From Sphingobacterium prati (GTDB lineage: Bacteria > Bacteroidota > Bacteroidia > Sphingobacteriales > Sphingobacteriaceae): DNA of 64,000 nt. The stretch lies in contig NZ_JABJWY010000016.1 in NCBI RefSeq assembly GCF_013167215.1, forward strand, positions 248,134 to 312,133, given 5' to 3'. Of this stretch, positions 15,234-25,354 are shown piece by piece. A program made the position numbers and the translations under genes. Position 1 is the stretch's first letter, and each line of letters begins with the position of its first letter. Under the pieces are notes generated by a model. That model made no database searches. It had not been told where the DNA came from and worked only from the letters and a program-made list of their open reading frames with translations.

Positions 15234-18200
15234 ATGCAATTTAATAAAAAAAATTCGATCGGACCGACTATGTTATGTCAGGTAAGATCCAAGAAAATAC
15301 CAATTTCTATGAAATTGTCTTTAGCAATTCCACTTTTATTTGCTGCCAATTTGCAGCTGCATGCATTTTCTTTTGGTCAGACCGTCAATCTGAAGCGAAG
15401 CAATGTAAAGGTGAGTTCCGTATTGAAAGAACTTCAAAAGCAAAGTGGCTATAATATTTTTTACAACCAATCACTGATCGCCAAAGATGATCGTATCAGC
15501 GTTAGTTATAACAATATTTCTTTTGAAGAAGCACTGAGAGATTTGTTGGGCCAGCTTCAGTTATCTTATGTAAAAGAAGATAAGAACATTGTATTGAATA
15601 AAAGATTGGATCCTGTATCAGGTCAAGCTTTTATCGGTCAATCGCTACAACGCTACACGATTAAAGGACGTATCAAAGACTATCAGGGGCGACCTCTAGG
15701 TAGTGTCACTATTAGCGAAAAGGGGACAAAAGAGAAAGTGTTCAGCCAAGGAGACGGTAGCTTCGAAATCCAGGTCAAAAGCCGCAATGCCGTACTTGTG
15801 TTCACTATGGTGGGATACCAGCCGATGGAAACGCCTTTGGTACAGCAATCGACTGTAGAAATTAGTATGAAACCAGCTGTAAATGCGATGGAAGAAGTCG
15901 TTGTCGTCGGCTATGGGGTGCAGAAAAAAGCCAATCTGACTGGCGCTGTATCCCAGGTCAATGCCGAAGATATTGCACTACGGCCCAGCGCTAATATTGC
16001 TGGAACCTTGCAAGGGCTTATGCCAGGTTTGAATATTCAGCTGAATAATGGAGATCCATCCAAAACGCCTGATATCAATGTGCGTGGATTCAATTCCATC
16101 AACGAAGGTGGTCCCTTGGTACTGATCGATGGGATTGAAGGCAACATTACTCGGGTCAATCCCAATGATATTGAAAGTGTATCTGTTTTGAAAGATGCCG
16201 CTTCAGCAGCTATATATGGAGCACGGGGAGCCTTCGGGGTGATCTTGGTGACGACAAAAAAAGGAAAGGCTGGAACAGTTAAGGTCGATTATGTCAATAA
16301 TTTTGCCTGGACCACCCCGGCATCGCGTACCGATTATATTTCCGATCCTTATATCTATGGAAAGACCGTAGATGCCGCGCTGTATGGATATAATGGAAGT
16401 TCCTATACGCGCTACAATGCAATGGATTGGGAAGCTATCAAAATGGTCGCTGCAGGAGAAATTGCTCCTTTCCATGAGAAACAGGCTGATGGAACTTATA
16501 AATTTTTCTACAAGACCAATTGGTGGGATTACCTCTTTAAAAAACAACAACCTTCCAATTTTCATAATATTGCCATTTCTGGTGGCAGCGAAAAACTGAA
16601 AGCTTATCTTTCGGGAAGAGTATTTAAACGTGAGACCATCAATAATATCAATGATGACACAAATATGGATCGGCAGAATATGAAATCCAATTTGGTATTC
16701 ACGCCCAATAGCTGGCTGGAAATCTCCAATAATACACAGTTTATCAATGAAAAGGATAAAGAATACGGCGGGTATAGCAATGGTCTTGGTGGGTTGTGGA
16801 GTACAACCACCTGGTATAACCTAATGCCTTTTTATCCAAATTTCGTTGATGGTATTCCAACGGATATTGGTGTGGGTACAGGTGGGCAGGGAGCTAATGC
16901 CGGATTGGAGTCGGGAAAGAGTTGGGAGGTGCGAAATAGTGAAGAGTTTACCAATACCTTCCGTGTTCTCCTAAAACCATTAAAAGGACTGCAGGTAAAT
17001 TTTGATTATAGCAATCGCATCGAAAACTTCTCGCGAAGCACACGTTTGAACCCTTTTAATTACTATTCTGGAAACAAGCTTAACTATACAACTGCCGGAC
17101 TCAACCGCTTAACAGAATACCGTTGGAAAGATAAGTATAATGCGATGAACCTTTTTGCGACCTATGAAAAGAATATCGTACAAAAGCATCAGTTCAAATT
17201 GCTAGTCGGATACAATCAAGAATCCTTTGATCGCGATCGTATTGCCGGAGCCATGGACGATCTGCTTATCGAGGATCTATCCAATTTAGCACTGGGTACT
17301 TCAATGTACAGCCTTAGTGGAACAGCGGAGAACTGGGCGATTCAAGGCGCTTTTGGCCGATTTAACTATTCTTATGATAATAAATATCTCTTAGAAGTCA
17401 ACTCCCGCTACGACGGTTCGTCACGTTTTCCAAGTGGAAGTCGATGGGGGTTTTTTCCATCCGTTTCTTTAGGTTGGCAGCTTGATCGTGAGCAATTTTG
17501 GGAGTCGATCAAAAGCAGCATCCCAACTTTAAAATTAAGAGCTTCTTATGGAAAGCTTGGAAACCAGACCGTAGGAGTCAATACTTTTAAGGAGTTGATG
17601 ACGGTGCAGCAGCTTGCCTGGTTAAACGGTGGTTCACGTCTTATTGGAGCGAGTACGCCAGCTCCTTTGCCCAATGTTGTTACCTGGGAGCGAACCAAGA
17701 GTATTGATTTTGGTGTTGACATGGGGCTAATCCAAAATAAGCTGAACATCAACTTTGACTGGTACCAAAAAGATGTTGAAGGTATGTACCTTCCAGGACA
17801 ACCTCTTCCAGCTGTATTTGGTGCGAGTGAGCCCCGTGAGAACTACGCTGCACTGCGCAATACAGGTTTCGAGGTTGGGGTTAATTATCGGGACAAGTTT
17901 GACCTTGCCGGTTCACCTTTTCGTTTCAATATCGGGGTGAATACAACCAATTTTAAAGGTATAATTACCAAGTATAACAATCCACAGGGCTTGTTGAGTT
18001 CCTACTATGAAGGGCAGGTTTTAGGTCAGATCTGGGGATACCATATTGACGGACAGTTTCAGTCTGATGCCGAAGCATTGACCTATCAAAATAGTTTTAA
18101 AGATCCACAATTGTCTCTTTCTAAGGTTTACAACGATATCCTGAGTGTGTCGCAAAACAGCGAGTGGAATATGTTGCGTGGCGGCGATGTGAAATACATC

Positions 18201-18851
18201 GATCTCAACGGTGATGGTCGTATCGACAAAGGGGACAACACCTTAACAAGCCATGGCGATATTAGACCCATTGGCAATGCCATGCCGAAATTTCCATTCG
18301 GAATCAATCTAAATGCTTCCTGGAATAATTTTGATCTATCGGCGGCCTTTGCTGGGGTGGTCAAGCAAGACTGGTACCCAACAGGTGATTTATACTGGGG
18401 TTCCTACCAGCGTCCCTATCTTTCTTTTGTACGCAAAGATCTGGTGGACAATGCATGGACCCCAGACAATAAAGCCAACAAGTATCCCCAAATCTATCGT
18501 GGGTATTCATCTTTGCAGAGTGGAAGGTCGCTTTACGAGCTGAATGATTATTACTTGACCAATGTTGGTTTTCTACGGATGAAGAATTTTACGTTAGGTT
18601 ATACTTTACCTCAGAAATGGACGCAGCGTTTTAAAGTTGAAAAATTACGGTTTTACTTTAGCGGTGAAAATCTGCTGACCTGGAATTTTGGTGACCTGAC
18701 AAAATATATCGATCCAGAGCAAGCGGGGGCGATGATTAATTACAATTCGCCGGCGAGCGCCAACGATCCTGCCGATTCCTCCGAAAGAGGTTTGCTTAGA
18801 GATTACCCAATGGGTAAAACCTATTCTTTTGGTTTAATGCTTACGCTTTAA
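15234..18851 (+). CDS. SusC/RagA-family TonB-dependent transporter with STN signalling domain
   Basis: A 1205-residue outer-membrane transporter. The extended signal peptide ends near HAFSFGQ (about residue 48). An STN (secretin/TonB N-terminal) domain covers about 55-110 (SSVLKELQKQSGYNIFYN), a carboxypeptidase-like beta-sandwich about 140-215 (IKGRIKDYQGRPLGSVTI), the SusC signature VVVVGYGVQKKANLTGAVSQV about 222-242, then the plug and a 22-strand barrel. The STN domain and the FecI/FecR pair just upstream mark it as a transducing importer. The ATG at 15234 is preferred over an upstream TTG. The glycan is unknown, and the linked hydrolases point to a phosphodiester-containing or acylated substrate. 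Confidence 0.93.
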   Translation: MQFNKKNSIGPTMLCQVRSKKIPISMKLSLAIPLLFAANLQLHAFSFGQTVNLKRSNVKVSSVLKELQKQSGYNIFYNQSLIAKDDRISVSYNNISFEEALRDLLGQLQLSYVKEDKNIVLNKRLDPVSGQAFIGQSLQRYTIKGRIKDYQGRPLGSVTISEKGTKEKVFSQGDGSFEIQVKSRNAVLVFTMVGYQPMETPLVQQSTVEISMKPAVNAMEEVVVVGYGVQKKANLTGAVSQVNAEDIALRPSANIAGTLQGLMPGLNIQLNNGDPSKTPDINVRGFNSINEGGPLVLIDGIEGNITRVNPNDIESVSVLKDAASAAIYGARGAFGVILVTTKKGKAGTVKVDYVNNFAWTTPASRTDYISDPYIYGKTVDAALYGYNGSSYTRYNAMDWEAIKMVAAGEIAPFHEKQADGTYKFFYKTNWWDYLFKKQQPSNFHNIAISGGSEKLKAYLSGRVFKRETINNINDDTNMDRQNMKSNLVFTPNSWLEISNNTQFINEKDKEYGGYSNGLGGLWSTTTWYNLMPFYPNFVDGIPTDIGVGTGGQGANAGLESGKSWEVRNSEEFTNTFRVLLKPLKGLQVNFDYSNRIENFSRSTRLNPFNYYSGNKLNYTTAGLNRLTEYRWKDKYNAMNLFATYEKNIVQKHQFKLLVGYNQESFDRDRIAGAMDDLLIEDLSNLALGTSMYSLSGTAENWAIQGAFGRFNYSYDNKYLLEVNSRYDGSSRFPSGSRWGFFPSVSLGWQLDREQFWESIKSSIPTLKLRASYGKLGNQTVGVNTFKELMTVQQLAWLNGGSRLIGASTPAPLPNVVTWERTKSIDFGVDMGLIQNKLNINFDWYQKDVEGMYLPGQPLPAVFGASEPRENYAALRNTGFEVGVNYRDKFDLAGSPFRFNIGVNTTNFKGIITKYNNPQGLLSSYYEGQVLGQIWGYHIDGQFQSDAEALTYQNSFKDPQLSLSKVYNDILSVSQNSEWNMLRGGDVKYIDLNGDGRIDKGDNTLTSHGDIRPIGNAMPKFPFGINLNASWNNFDLSAAFAGVVKQDWYPTGDLYWGSYQRPYLSFVRKDLVDNAWTPDNKANKYPQIYRGYSSLQSGRSLYELNDYYLTNVGFLRMKNFTLGYTLPQKWTQRFKVEKLRFYFSGENLLTWNFGDLTKYIDPEQAGAMINYNSPASANDPADSSERGLLRDYPMGKTYSFGLMLTL

Positions 18852-18854
18852 TTC

Positions 18855-20654
18855 ATGAAAATCGCAATTACAATGAAACTTACAACTAATACATATAGGT
18901 TACTTGGTCTTTTGATCCTGATTTCCTTGGTCGCTTGCCAAAAAGATTATCTGGACCGTCCTTCAGAAGATCAAGTCGAGGCGCCCTACTTTTTCAATAC
19001 AGCAAAAGATTTGGAAGTCGCGACGAATGACTTCTACACCTTTTTGCCCAATGAGTCATGGTATACAAATGATGGCAATTCGGACAATATGATCCCCCTT
19101 ACTGTGGCCGATCGGATCAAGGGGAACCGTACTGTCCCCGTAGGAAGTGGCTCGGGGGGCTGGTCCTGGACGCAGCTCCGCAAGATAAACTATTTCTTGG
19201 CTAATTATCACAAGGTGCCTGATGATGCGGCACGAAAGAAATACAGTGGTATAGCCCGATTTTTCAGAGCTCATTTTTATTATGATAAGGTGAAGACGTT
19301 TGGTGATGTGCCTTGGTATGGAAAAGTGCTGCATGCTAAAGATGAAGATCTTTATAAGGCAAGGGACTCACGACAGCTGGTAATGGATTCCATCATGGCG
19401 GATCTTGACTATGCAATCCAACATATACCAGCAGAAAAGCAACTCAATTTGATTACCCGATACACGGCTCTTCTGCTGAAAGCAAGAGTAGCACTCTTTG
19501 AAGGTACATTTAGAAAATACCACAACATCGTAGGGTATGAGAAATTCCTCAACGAAGCTGTCAGTGCATCGGCCGAGCTAATGAATTCTGGAGCTTATAC
19601 CTTGTATACACAGGGCGGAGGAGAGCAGGCCTATCGGAGTTTGTTTGCAAGAAACAATCAGGATCAGGTTGAGACTATTCTGGCTATTGATTTTGAACTT
19701 GGGATGCGTGTCCACGGCTTAGGATACTCCTTTACCTCAGCTACTTCAGGCTCCTATGGAATAGCTAAAGATATGATTAATAGTTATCTGATGAAGGACG
19801 GAAGCCGCTTTACTGACAGGCCGGGTTACAAAACGATGGAGTACTACCAGGAAATGCAAAATAGGGATCCCAGACTAGCACAGACAACAGCGGGGCCCGA
19901 CTTTCGTGCGAATGGTGAGAACACAAATGAACCTGTTAACTTGACGATCACAACCACAGGATATCGCCTCATCAAAGCCTTGCCTGATAGATTGCAATGG
20001 GGTGTTTCGGCGTCCTATTTTGACGTTATCCTATTCCGTTATGCTGAGGCGCTGTTAATTAATGCCGAAGCAAAAGCAGAACTCGGGACCATTGGTCAAA
20101 GCGATCTCGACCTGACCATCAATAAACTTCGAGCCCGTGCGGGGATGCCAATATTGTCCCTAGCAGAGGCAAATGCCAAGCCTGATCCTTATCTGCTCGC
20201 CATGTATCCTAATGTCGATGGGGGAGCATCCAAAGGCGTTATTTTGGAGATACGCCGGGAAAGACGGATCGAGCTGTTCAACGAGGGGCAACGCTGGGAC
20301 GACCTGCTGCGTTGGAAAGCAGGTCTCAAACTAAATCAACCGATCGTTGGTGTCTATTTTCCCGGCGTTGGAGCCTACGATTTTACCGGCGATGGCAAAG
20401 CTGATGTATACGTCCATACAGGCAATACTTCTGGTGCCCCGGGTACGGTTACCTCTTTGATTAATATCAATCAGCGAACACTTTGGGATCCTATTTCCGA
20501 TACCCAGAACGCCAATAAAGGTTCGTTGGACCCTTTCTATCAACGTGGTAAGTTTGACGAAAAACGAGATTACTATGCACCGATCCCTGTTGAAGATCTA
20601 CAGTTGAACCCGAATTTGAAACAAAATCCTGAATGGGAAAAATTATATAAATAA
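18855..20654 (+). CDS. SusD/RagB-family glycan-binding lipoprotein
   Basis: A 599-residue surface lipoprotein with lipobox ISLVAC (Cys28), followed by QKDYLDRPSEDQV, typical of SusD. TPR-like helices occur in the N-terminal half (FFRAHFYYDKVKTFGDVPW, the standard SusD motif), and the C-terminal RagB region contains VILEIRRERRIELFNEGQRWDDLLRWK, also diagnostic. It begins 3 bases after the SusC stop, so the pair is translationally coupled. It forms the lid of the SusC importer and binds the glycan. An ATG six codons downstream is an alternative start that keeps the same signal peptide. Confidence 0.93.
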   Translation: MKIAITMKLTTNTYRLLGLLILISLVACQKDYLDRPSEDQVEAPYFFNTAKDLEVATNDFYTFLPNESWYTNDGNSDNMIPLTVADRIKGNRTVPVGSGSGGWSWTQLRKINYFLANYHKVPDDAARKKYSGIARFFRAHFYYDKVKTFGDVPWYGKVLHAKDEDLYKARDSRQLVMDSIMADLDYAIQHIPAEKQLNLITRYTALLLKARVALFEGTFRKYHNIVGYEKFLNEAVSASAELMNSGAYTLYTQGGGEQAYRSLFARNNQDQVETILAIDFELGMRVHGLGYSFTSATSGSYGIAKDMINSYLMKDGSRFTDRPGYKTMEYYQEMQNRDPRLAQTTAGPDFRANGENTNEPVNLTITTTGYRLIKALPDRLQWGVSASYFDVILFRYAEALLINAEAKAELGTIGQSDLDLTINKLRARAGMPILSLAEANAKPDPYLLAMYPNVDGGASKGVILEIRRERRIELFNEGQRWDDLLRWKAGLKLNQPIVGVYFPGVGAYDFTGDGKADVYVHTGNTSGAPGTVTSLININQRTLWDPISDTQNANKGSLDPFYQRGKFDEKRDYYAPIPVEDLQLNPNLKQNPEWEKLYK

Positions 20655-20655
20655 C

Positions 20656-21585
20656 ATGAAACGACTAATTTTTATTTTAATTCTCTGTTATTTGATCCCT
20701 GCATACACATTTTGCCAAAAACAGGATAAGGGGGGCAGTTACCCCGTCGGATACTCACTCGACATCAAGAAAATTGAGCTGGACAAACTAAAAGCCGATA
20801 AACAGATAGGCATGGATTATATCGAGATAGCAGGGCTAGGGAGCTTTGTCAATACAGATCTTACCTTGAAAATATCTGTAAATGATTGGTTACAGAAATG
20901 CGATTCCTTAGCACTTATTCTAAAAAAAGCGAAAGTAAAAGTATGGTCTGTGCATATGCCTTTCTCCGCTAAAATAGATATTTCCACATTGGATGAACTG
21001 CAGCGGCAGCAAGTGATAAAAATGCATTTACAGCTACTTAAAGGCTTATATCGGCTCCAGCCTCAGGTTATTTTGTTTCACCCTTCCTATTACCTCGAGC
21101 CCAATAAACGCAATGCACGTAAGGACCAATTGGTACGTTCGGTAGCGGAATTGTACCGCGCAGTTTCCGAGAACGGCTTGCAGCTCGTGATTGAAAATAT
21201 GTTAGGTCCCACCTTGACCGTGGGTGAGCGCGAGCGCCCCTTGCTTCGCACAGTGGAAGAATGTCAAGAATTATTTGCCCGTTTTCCAGCAGGGGTGGGA
21301 ATAGCGGTAGATATGAATCATATTGCACACCCTGAACAATTGTTGTTGGCTTTCGGATCGCGGGTCAAGACCCTCCATGTCGCCGATGGCGATGGAACAA
21401 AAGAAAGCCATTTTCTCCCCTGTAATGGAAAGGGGCAGAACGACTGGAATAAAATACTCGCTACGCTGGAAAAAATACACTATAAAGGCGTATTCATGTT
21501 TGAATGTCATTACGATACCACGACGCAACTGATCGAATGCTACCGTCAGTTACAGGAGAATTATAGCATGCAAAAGAAAATGTAG
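20656..21585 (+). CDS. Exported TIM-barrel protein, sugar phosphate isomerase/epimerase-like
   Basis: A 309-residue protein with a signal peptide (MKRLIFILILCYLIPAYTFCQ) and an AP-endonuclease-2/xylose-isomerase-like TIM barrel: MDYIEIAG, VHMPFSAK, ILFHPSYYLEP, LVIENMLG, VGIAVDMNHIAHP, TLHVADGDG, GVFMFECHYD. The His/Glu/Asp residues at the strand ends (His in HMP and FHP, Glu in IEN, Asp in VDMNH, His in LHVAD, Glu in FECH) match the metal site of the family. It starts 1 base after the SusD stop. Export of this normally cytoplasmic fold suggests periplasmic action on a released sugar or sugar lactone. The substrate is unknown. Confidence 0.82.
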   Translation: MKRLIFILILCYLIPAYTFCQKQDKGGSYPVGYSLDIKKIELDKLKADKQIGMDYIEIAGLGSFVNTDLTLKISVNDWLQKCDSLALILKKAKVKVWSVHMPFSAKIDISTLDELQRQQVIKMHLQLLKGLYRLQPQVILFHPSYYLEPNKRNARKDQLVRSVAELYRAVSENGLQLVIENMLGPTLTVGERERPLLRTVEECQELFARFPAGVGIAVDMNHIAHPEQLLLAFGSRVKTLHVADGDGTKESHFLPCNGKGQNDWNKILATLEKIHYKGVFMFECHYDTTTQLIECYRQLQENYSMQKKM

Positions 21586-21605
21586 TTTTTAAAACATAGA
21601 TTTCA

Positions 21606-23300
21606 ATGAAAAAATCATTATATATTTTTATGGCTTTATTCCTTGCCTTGGGCATACAGAGCTGTAAGAAGGATAAAGTCGAAAGCGAGCAGCGGCTCCT
21701 AGTCAACCAGGATTACGTGGAAGTTGGTAGTAGGGCTGATACCTACCAATTGGAGGTACTGGCCAACGCGGAGATCAAAGTGAGTTCGGAAATGGACTGG
21801 ATTAAATTGGATACCACAGTTTATCCGAAAGGGAAAAATAGGATCAAATTCTCGGTGTCGAAAAACTCGGACGATGAGCGCTCGGCAACCCTATTGCTCA
21901 GGGTAAATGATAACCTGTCGCAAGAGATTCTAATTTTGCAGGAATCGGGAAAAGTCCCTGTCTTTTATGTGACGCCCAAGGGCACGGGCGATGGCAGTTC
22001 ATGGAGTACCGCTACTGATCTCAGCCTAGCTCTCGAAAAAGCAACGACAGGCAGTACAATATTTTTGGCAGAAGGAACCTACGTTCCTACCAAGACGATA
22101 CGCAATGGCGATGTGAATGAGGAATCTGATAAAACGATTGAGATTTCCAAGAATGTCAGTCTTGTCGGCGGCTATGCATCCAATGCTAAACCTGGTGACC
22201 TGCCTGACCCAACGCGCTATAAGACGATTTTTGACGGGAAGCTTTCCACAGGGAAATCAGTGTTTCACACCGTCACTGTCACTGCCACATTGGACCCTGA
22301 AAATGGGGTCTCTCTGGAGAATATCAGTATTAAGGGCGGCAATGCGACCGACCGGAGTAGCAGTACAACGATCGATAACGTGAAATTTAGCCGGGGGCAG
22401 GGTGGAGGGATGTTGATTGCTGCTGCCAAAGTTTCACTCAAAAATGTCGATGTGGTTGAAAATAAGGCTACGGCAGATAAGGGTACAGCAGGGTTTGCCG
22501 CGGGCATATATGCTTTCTCAGGAGCCCAGCTAATTTTAGAAAACTGTCGCATAAACAACAATATCAATAGTGGAAATAACGGGGGTGGGCTGTGGGTTGC
22601 CGACGGGTCACTGACGGCATTCGAAAGTCAGTTTAATAACAACAGTGCAAAAGGTACCGCCGGCGGAGTGCACGCCTATCCCAATGCAGAAATCCGGCTT
22701 TACAATTGCGAGGTTATCGGCAATTCAAATACTTCTTATGGCGCGGGGATCTATCTGCGTGAAGGATCGAAAGGGATTTTTGTCAATTGCCTATTGGCCG
22801 AAAATTCGAGCACATCAGCCAATGGCGGCGGCGGACTGATGCTCTATGATAACTGTAAGGCCGATGTGATCAGCACGACCATTACTGGTAATCATGTTGT
22901 TGGACCAGGGGGTGGTATTTACCGTCGCAGCAATGTCAATAATCTGACGCTCATCAACTCGATTGTTTCTGGTAATACCCAGGCGGGCAGTTCGACCGAT
23001 GTCGATGCCTATTCAGATAATACGTCTATTATTCCGCTGATACTGCATTCCGTGGCGGCGAAATCGGTCTATGGTAGCGACGGAACCCTTATTCCACAGG
23101 CTTCCTTTGAGCCATCGACGATGCTAAACCAAGCTTATGTACCTGTTGGTAATGACAACCCGGCCATGAGTGACGGATTGGCTTTTTCCGCTTTGCTGGA
23201 ACTTGCCAAAAAATATAATCCAGTCTTGGATGCCCGTATGCAATATGATATGAATAATAACCCGCGCTCTTCCGGCTGGATGGGGGCAAAAGTCAAATAG
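21606..23300 (+). CDS. BACON-domain and right-handed beta-helix lipoprotein
   Basis: A 564-residue lipoprotein (lipobox GIQSC, Cys19). Residues about 32-118 form a BACON-type beta-sandwich (VEVGSRADTYQLEVLANAEIKV, EMDWIKLD), usually a carbohydrate or mucin-binding module. From about 122 a parallel beta-helix begins (FYVTPKGTGDGSSWSTAT, the DUF1565-like entry) with recurring coils such as NCRINNNINSGNNGGGLWV and NCEVIGNSNTSYGAGIYL. The helix could be a polysaccharide lyase-like scaffold, but I see no catalytic Asp/Arg/Lys signature I would trust. It is in the SusC/D operon, 20 bases after the previous gene. Confidence 0.82.
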   Translation: MKKSLYIFMALFLALGIQSCKKDKVESEQRLLVNQDYVEVGSRADTYQLEVLANAEIKVSSEMDWIKLDTTVYPKGKNRIKFSVSKNSDDERSATLLLRVNDNLSQEILILQESGKVPVFYVTPKGTGDGSSWSTATDLSLALEKATTGSTIFLAEGTYVPTKTIRNGDVNEESDKTIEISKNVSLVGGYASNAKPGDLPDPTRYKTIFDGKLSTGKSVFHTVTVTATLDPENGVSLENISIKGGNATDRSSSTTIDNVKFSRGQGGGMLIAAAKVSLKNVDVVENKATADKGTAGFAAGIYAFSGAQLILENCRINNNINSGNNGGGLWVADGSLTAFESQFNNNSAKGTAGGVHAYPNAEIRLYNCEVIGNSNTSYGAGIYLREGSKGIFVNCLLAENSSTSANGGGGLMLYDNCKADVISTTITGNHVVGPGGGIYRRSNVNNLTLINSIVSGNTQAGSSTDVDAYSDNTSIIPLILHSVAAKSVYGSDGTLIPQASFEPSTMLNQAYVPVGNDNPAMSDGLAFSALLELAKKYNPVLDARMQYDMNNNPRSSGWMGAKVK

Positions 23301-23301
23301 G

Positions 23302-24450
23302 ATGAAACAATTAAGCTGTCTATTTATCATTACCTTTCTTTTATTGGGCAACAGCTGGGGCGCTGAGCACAAAAATATCCTGCTGCTATTGGGCTCCGCT
23401 AACCCTGAGGTCCTAGCGAGGCGGGTAGACGTCGCTGCTCAGTTGTACCAAATACGGCCGATGGATGCTATTGTTGTTTCCGGTGGTTGTGGTGCCCATG
23501 GCTCGAACATCTGTGAAGCCTCTTCGATGGCACTACAATTGACGAGTAAGGGAGTCCCGGCAAAGTTGATCTTCAAAGAAGAAAACTCCAAAACCACCGT
23601 GCAGAACTATATTTTCAGCAGGCGTCTGAAAAATAACGATGGAGAGCGAATTATTCAACCAGGAGATACCGTGTATGTGGTTTCCGATCACTGGCATGCG
23701 ATCTCTGTTGCCGCTCGATTGGAGAAATACGATGGAGTGATCGCAAAGTTTTTTATCGAAGGAGCCATTCAGCCCAAAAAAGAAGATCGTCTTGATTATG
23801 CGGCTATATTTAACGGTTACACGGATAATCATCTTTTTACTTTAAAAGGAACCTGGTTGACACCTGAGGTCGTATGGACGAAAAAAGATAGCCTATGTTA
23901 TCTCACTCAGGATATCATTTATACCACAGATATTGCTAACACAACATTTAGTATCACGCCTGTACAGAAGTTATTTCCGTTTTTGAAAAACAGTTCCGAG
24001 TTTAATCCTCCCGTATTTATTGACGACTCGTCTGTATGGTATATCTTATTCGAAGGACTCTGCCGCAAAGTCTCAAAAAAGGATTTCAAGGTACTGCAGG
24101 AACAACCTATAAAGGAATGGTTGGCACTGCCTGAATCATTAGATTGGAGCAATTTTAATACAGGATACATCCAGGGCGAAACACTTGTATTGATCGGAAA
24201 CGAAAAGATGGTATTGGCGGAGAAAAAAGGGAAGCAGTTTCTATATGCCCAGGAAACTTTGCCACAACAGTATTATGTCAACTGGCCGTATAGCTGGGGC
24301 AAAGGCAATCTAAGTGCTGCAAGGTTACTTCCCGCGGATAATAAAGTGATTTTTTATCGTAATATGGAATCTATAACATGTACGATTGACCGTAAAATAA
24401 TTGGAAATGCTGTTCCATTAAAGTTAAAATGGATCGGCGAAACAAAATAA
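23302..24450 (+). CDS. Exported YdcF-like (DUF218) protein with extra C-terminal domain
   Basis: A 382-residue protein with a signal peptide (MKQLSCLFIITFLLLGNSWG). Residues about 24-160 match the YdcF/DUF218 fold: NILLLLGSANPEVLARRVDVAAQLY, AIVVSGGCGAHG, KEENSKTTVQNYIFSRRL and VVSDHWHAISVAARL. The E.NS.TT.EN-type motif and the late histidine are typical of the family, whose members bind nucleotide or cofactor but lack a firm activity. The C-terminal 210 residues form short Trp/Tyr-rich beta repeats (YIQGETLVLIGNEKMVL, LLPADNKVIFYRNME) that recall hemopexin-like or propeller repeats. This combination is unusual. The gene starts 1 base after the preceding stop. Confidence 0.75.
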   Translation: MKQLSCLFIITFLLLGNSWGAEHKNILLLLGSANPEVLARRVDVAAQLYQIRPMDAIVVSGGCGAHGSNICEASSMALQLTSKGVPAKLIFKEENSKTTVQNYIFSRRLKNNDGERIIQPGDTVYVVSDHWHAISVAARLEKYDGVIAKFFIEGAIQPKKEDRLDYAAIFNGYTDNHLFTLKGTWLTPEVVWTKKDSLCYLTQDIIYTTDIANTTFSITPVQKLFPFLKNSSEFNPPVFIDDSSVWYILFEGLCRKVSKKDFKVLQEQPIKEWLALPESLDWSNFNTGYIQGETLVLIGNEKMVLAEKKGKQFLYAQETLPQQYYVNWPYSWGKGNLSAARLLPADNKVIFYRNMESITCTIDRKIIGNAVPLKLKWIGETK

Positions 24451-24456
24451 AAACAG

Positions 24457-25329
24457 ATGACACGAAATTATATATATAGTCTTATCCTGTTTTTTCTTGT
24501 CATTTCATGCAAGAAAAATGACGGTGGCACGCAGTTGCCCTATGACTACAGTATTGAACAACATGAAGAACTTACTGAACTCATTAGCACGACCAGCTGG
24601 AGTACGAAAAATGTTGCAGATGGTATCGTTTGGAAATATTATCAATTTCCGAGAATATTTGATTCCAAGCAATACGTCAATGTATTTGAGATTGATTTGA
24701 AAAAAGGCTTAAAGATAGAAATCCCGTATGTGAAGACTGGATTTCTGAAAACAAGTGATGCTGCCACGTCCAAGGGAGCTTCGGTTGCCTTCAACGGAAG
24801 CTATTTCAATACCAGTACAGGCGGGTCGACCGTATTCTTCAAATACGATGGTCAGATTATCAACCAGACCGTAAATGGATTTAATAGTTACCGTGAAAAC
24901 GGCGCCTTTACTTTCACCGGATCAAACTATCAGATTGTACACAAGCCCGTCGGGGGCTGGGGGGCTGTGAGCTCCACGGTTGCATTGGCCGGAGGACCCT
25001 TATTGATGCAGGATGGCAAGGTATTGGAGCAGCTAAATGTTGATTTCAATACCAGCAGACATCCCCGTACGGCCGTAGGGCTTACCAAGGATAATAAGCT
25101 GATCGTGGCCGTTATCGATGGTAGGTCATCCCAGTCACAAGGGCTAACGATACCCCAGCTGGGAGAACTCATGGCTGCCTTGGGCTGTACTTCTGCCTTA
25201 AATTACGACGGTGGAGGGTCGTCAACGGCTTGGGTCAAGGGAGAGGGTATTGTAAACTATCCGTCTGACAATGGAAAGTTTGATCATGAGGGCGAACGAT
25301 CCGTGGCTACTGTATTCACGGTGAAATAA
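24457..25329 (+). CDS. Phosphodiester glycosidase (NAGPA-like) lipoprotein
   Basis: A 290-residue lipoprotein (lipobox LVISC, Cys18) with a phosphodiester glycosidase domain of the NAGPA family. Motifs in order are VAFNGSYFNTSTG, ALAGGPLLMQDG, RHPRTAVGLTKDNK, IDGRSSQSQGLTIPQL and LNYDGGGSSTAWV, all diagnostic. The mammalian homologue removes GlcNAc from a GlcNAc-1-phosphodiester; bacterial members are thought to cleave sugar-phosphodiester linkages in exopolymers. It lies 6 bases after the YdcF-like gene and closes the operon. It is the strongest clue that the locus targets a phosphodiester-linked glycan. Confidence 0.88.
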   Translation: MTRNYIYSLILFFLVISCKKNDGGTQLPYDYSIEQHEELTELISTTSWSTKNVADGIVWKYYQFPRIFDSKQYVNVFEIDLKKGLKIEIPYVKTGFLKTSDAATSKGASVAFNGSYFNTSTGGSTVFFKYDGQIINQTVNGFNSYRENGAFTFTGSNYQIVHKPVGGWGAVSSTVALAGGPLLMQDGKVLEQLNVDFNTSRHPRTAVGLTKDNKLIVAVIDGRSSQSQGLTIPQLGELMAALGCTSALNYDGGGSSTAWVKGEGIVNYPSDNGKFDHEGERSVATVFTVK

Positions 25330-25354
25330 AAAACAATATATTTATGATGTAAAT

